Assembly (NCBI GenBank): GCA_964465125.1
Contig: CAYXIO010000079.1
Span: 1-14,216 of the forward strand
From: CAYOHG01 sp964465125
GTDB lineage: Bacteria > Planctomycetota > Phycisphaerae > UBA1845 > Fen-1342
DNA length: 14,216 nucleotides
Reading direction: 5' to 3'
Made by a program: the position numbers and the translations under genes. This document shows positions 14,016 to 14,216 of this stretch, piece by piece; the stretch's first letter is position 1; every line of letters starts with the position of its first letter. The notes under the pieces were generated by a model. It was given only the letters and a program-made list of their open reading frames with translations. It was not told the DNA's origin and did no database searches.

Positions 14016-14216
14016 TCAGCTCCGCTGCTTGGTGTCGCCGCGCGCGAAGATGCTGGCGACGTAGTTCAGCACGTCGGTGGCGCTGGTCTCGTTATAGCCG
14101 AAGAACTTGATCAGGCGCTGCTTGACGACGTCGATCTTGGCCTGGGTCTCGTCGTCGACCACGCCGCTGACCACGTTCTTGAGCTTGATCGTGTCGCGGC
14201 TGTCCTCGAACAGCTT
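14016..14216 (-). CDS. prkA: PrkA serine protein kinase, C-terminal end (partial)
   Basis: Only the last 66 residues are in the window; the gene continues past the right edge. They read KLFEDSRDTIKL, then VVDDETQAKIDVVKQRLI, FGYNE, and SATDVLNYVASIFARGDTK before TGA at 14018-14016. This is the highly conserved end of the PrkA/YeaG family, an AAA-type protein with Ser/Thr kinase activity that works with YeaH in nutrient-stress responses. The catalytic part is outside the window. It is followed directly by yeaH. Confidence 0.93.
   Translation of the reverse strand, partial: KLFEDSRDTIKLKNVVSGVVDDETQAKIDVVKQRLIKFFGYNETSATDVLNYVASIFARGDTKQRS

Noticed and set aside
11725..14064. Open frame of 779 codons on the plus strand
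   Set aside because: It lies opposite gmk, atpC and yeaH, all with clear family motifs; the translation is low-complexity Ala/Val/Asp/Leu with no recognisable domain.

Overview
The window is GC-rich bacterial DNA, most likely from a member of the Planctomycetota. This lineage call is inference. It rests on a membrane protein with a Cys-x2-Cys ... CPECG zinc ribbon of the kind common in that phylum, on Rhs/YD-repeat material beside a secreted GH106-like glycosidase, and on an omega subunit of the form seen in planctomycetes. No rRNA or tRNA is present to confirm it.

Left part (1-4146), accessory. It opens inside the last part of an Rhs/YD-repeat protein whose variable tip is a Cys-rich domain with an HEFVH zincin-like motif, so a candidate polymorphic toxin. 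A secreted HEAT-like alpha-helical protein follows at once and is the positional candidate for its immunity protein. Next come a membrane-anchored zinc-ribbon protein and a headless, tailless Rhs repeat remnant (about 3540-3995) bracketed by two near-identical 24-bp direct repeats. A 15-bp tandem repeat sits at the right-hand copy.

Middle part (4147-10099). Three small genes come first: DUF1905/OmdA (YdeI-like) and DinB-like on the plus strand, then DUF1801 on the minus strand. The convergent gap between the last two holds two related 20-bp palindromes (REP-like). Divergent from the DUF1801 gene is a secreted 1082-residue GH106-like glycosidase with a clear Shine-Dalgarno and signal peptide, followed by a small membrane-tethered protein of unknown family.

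Right part (10117-14216), minus strand, housekeeping. In transcription order: prkA (3' end only), yeaH/DUF444, atpC, gmk, rpoZ, coaC, coaB. All are co-directional, with gaps from an ATGA overlap to 87 bases, so a shared transcript is plausible. It would combine a stress-kinase module with ATP synthase epsilon, GMP kinase, RNA polymerase omega and two steps of coenzyme A synthesis. CoaC and CoaB are separate genes here rather than the usual fused CoaBC, and atpC has no atpD beside it.

Many long open frames lie antisense to the real genes. They are shadows of GC-rich codon use and are not annotated. The most unusual material is the Rhs tip with its neighbour, the bracketed Rhs remnant and the palindrome pair. 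I saw no CRISPR array, transposase, integrase or RNA gene.
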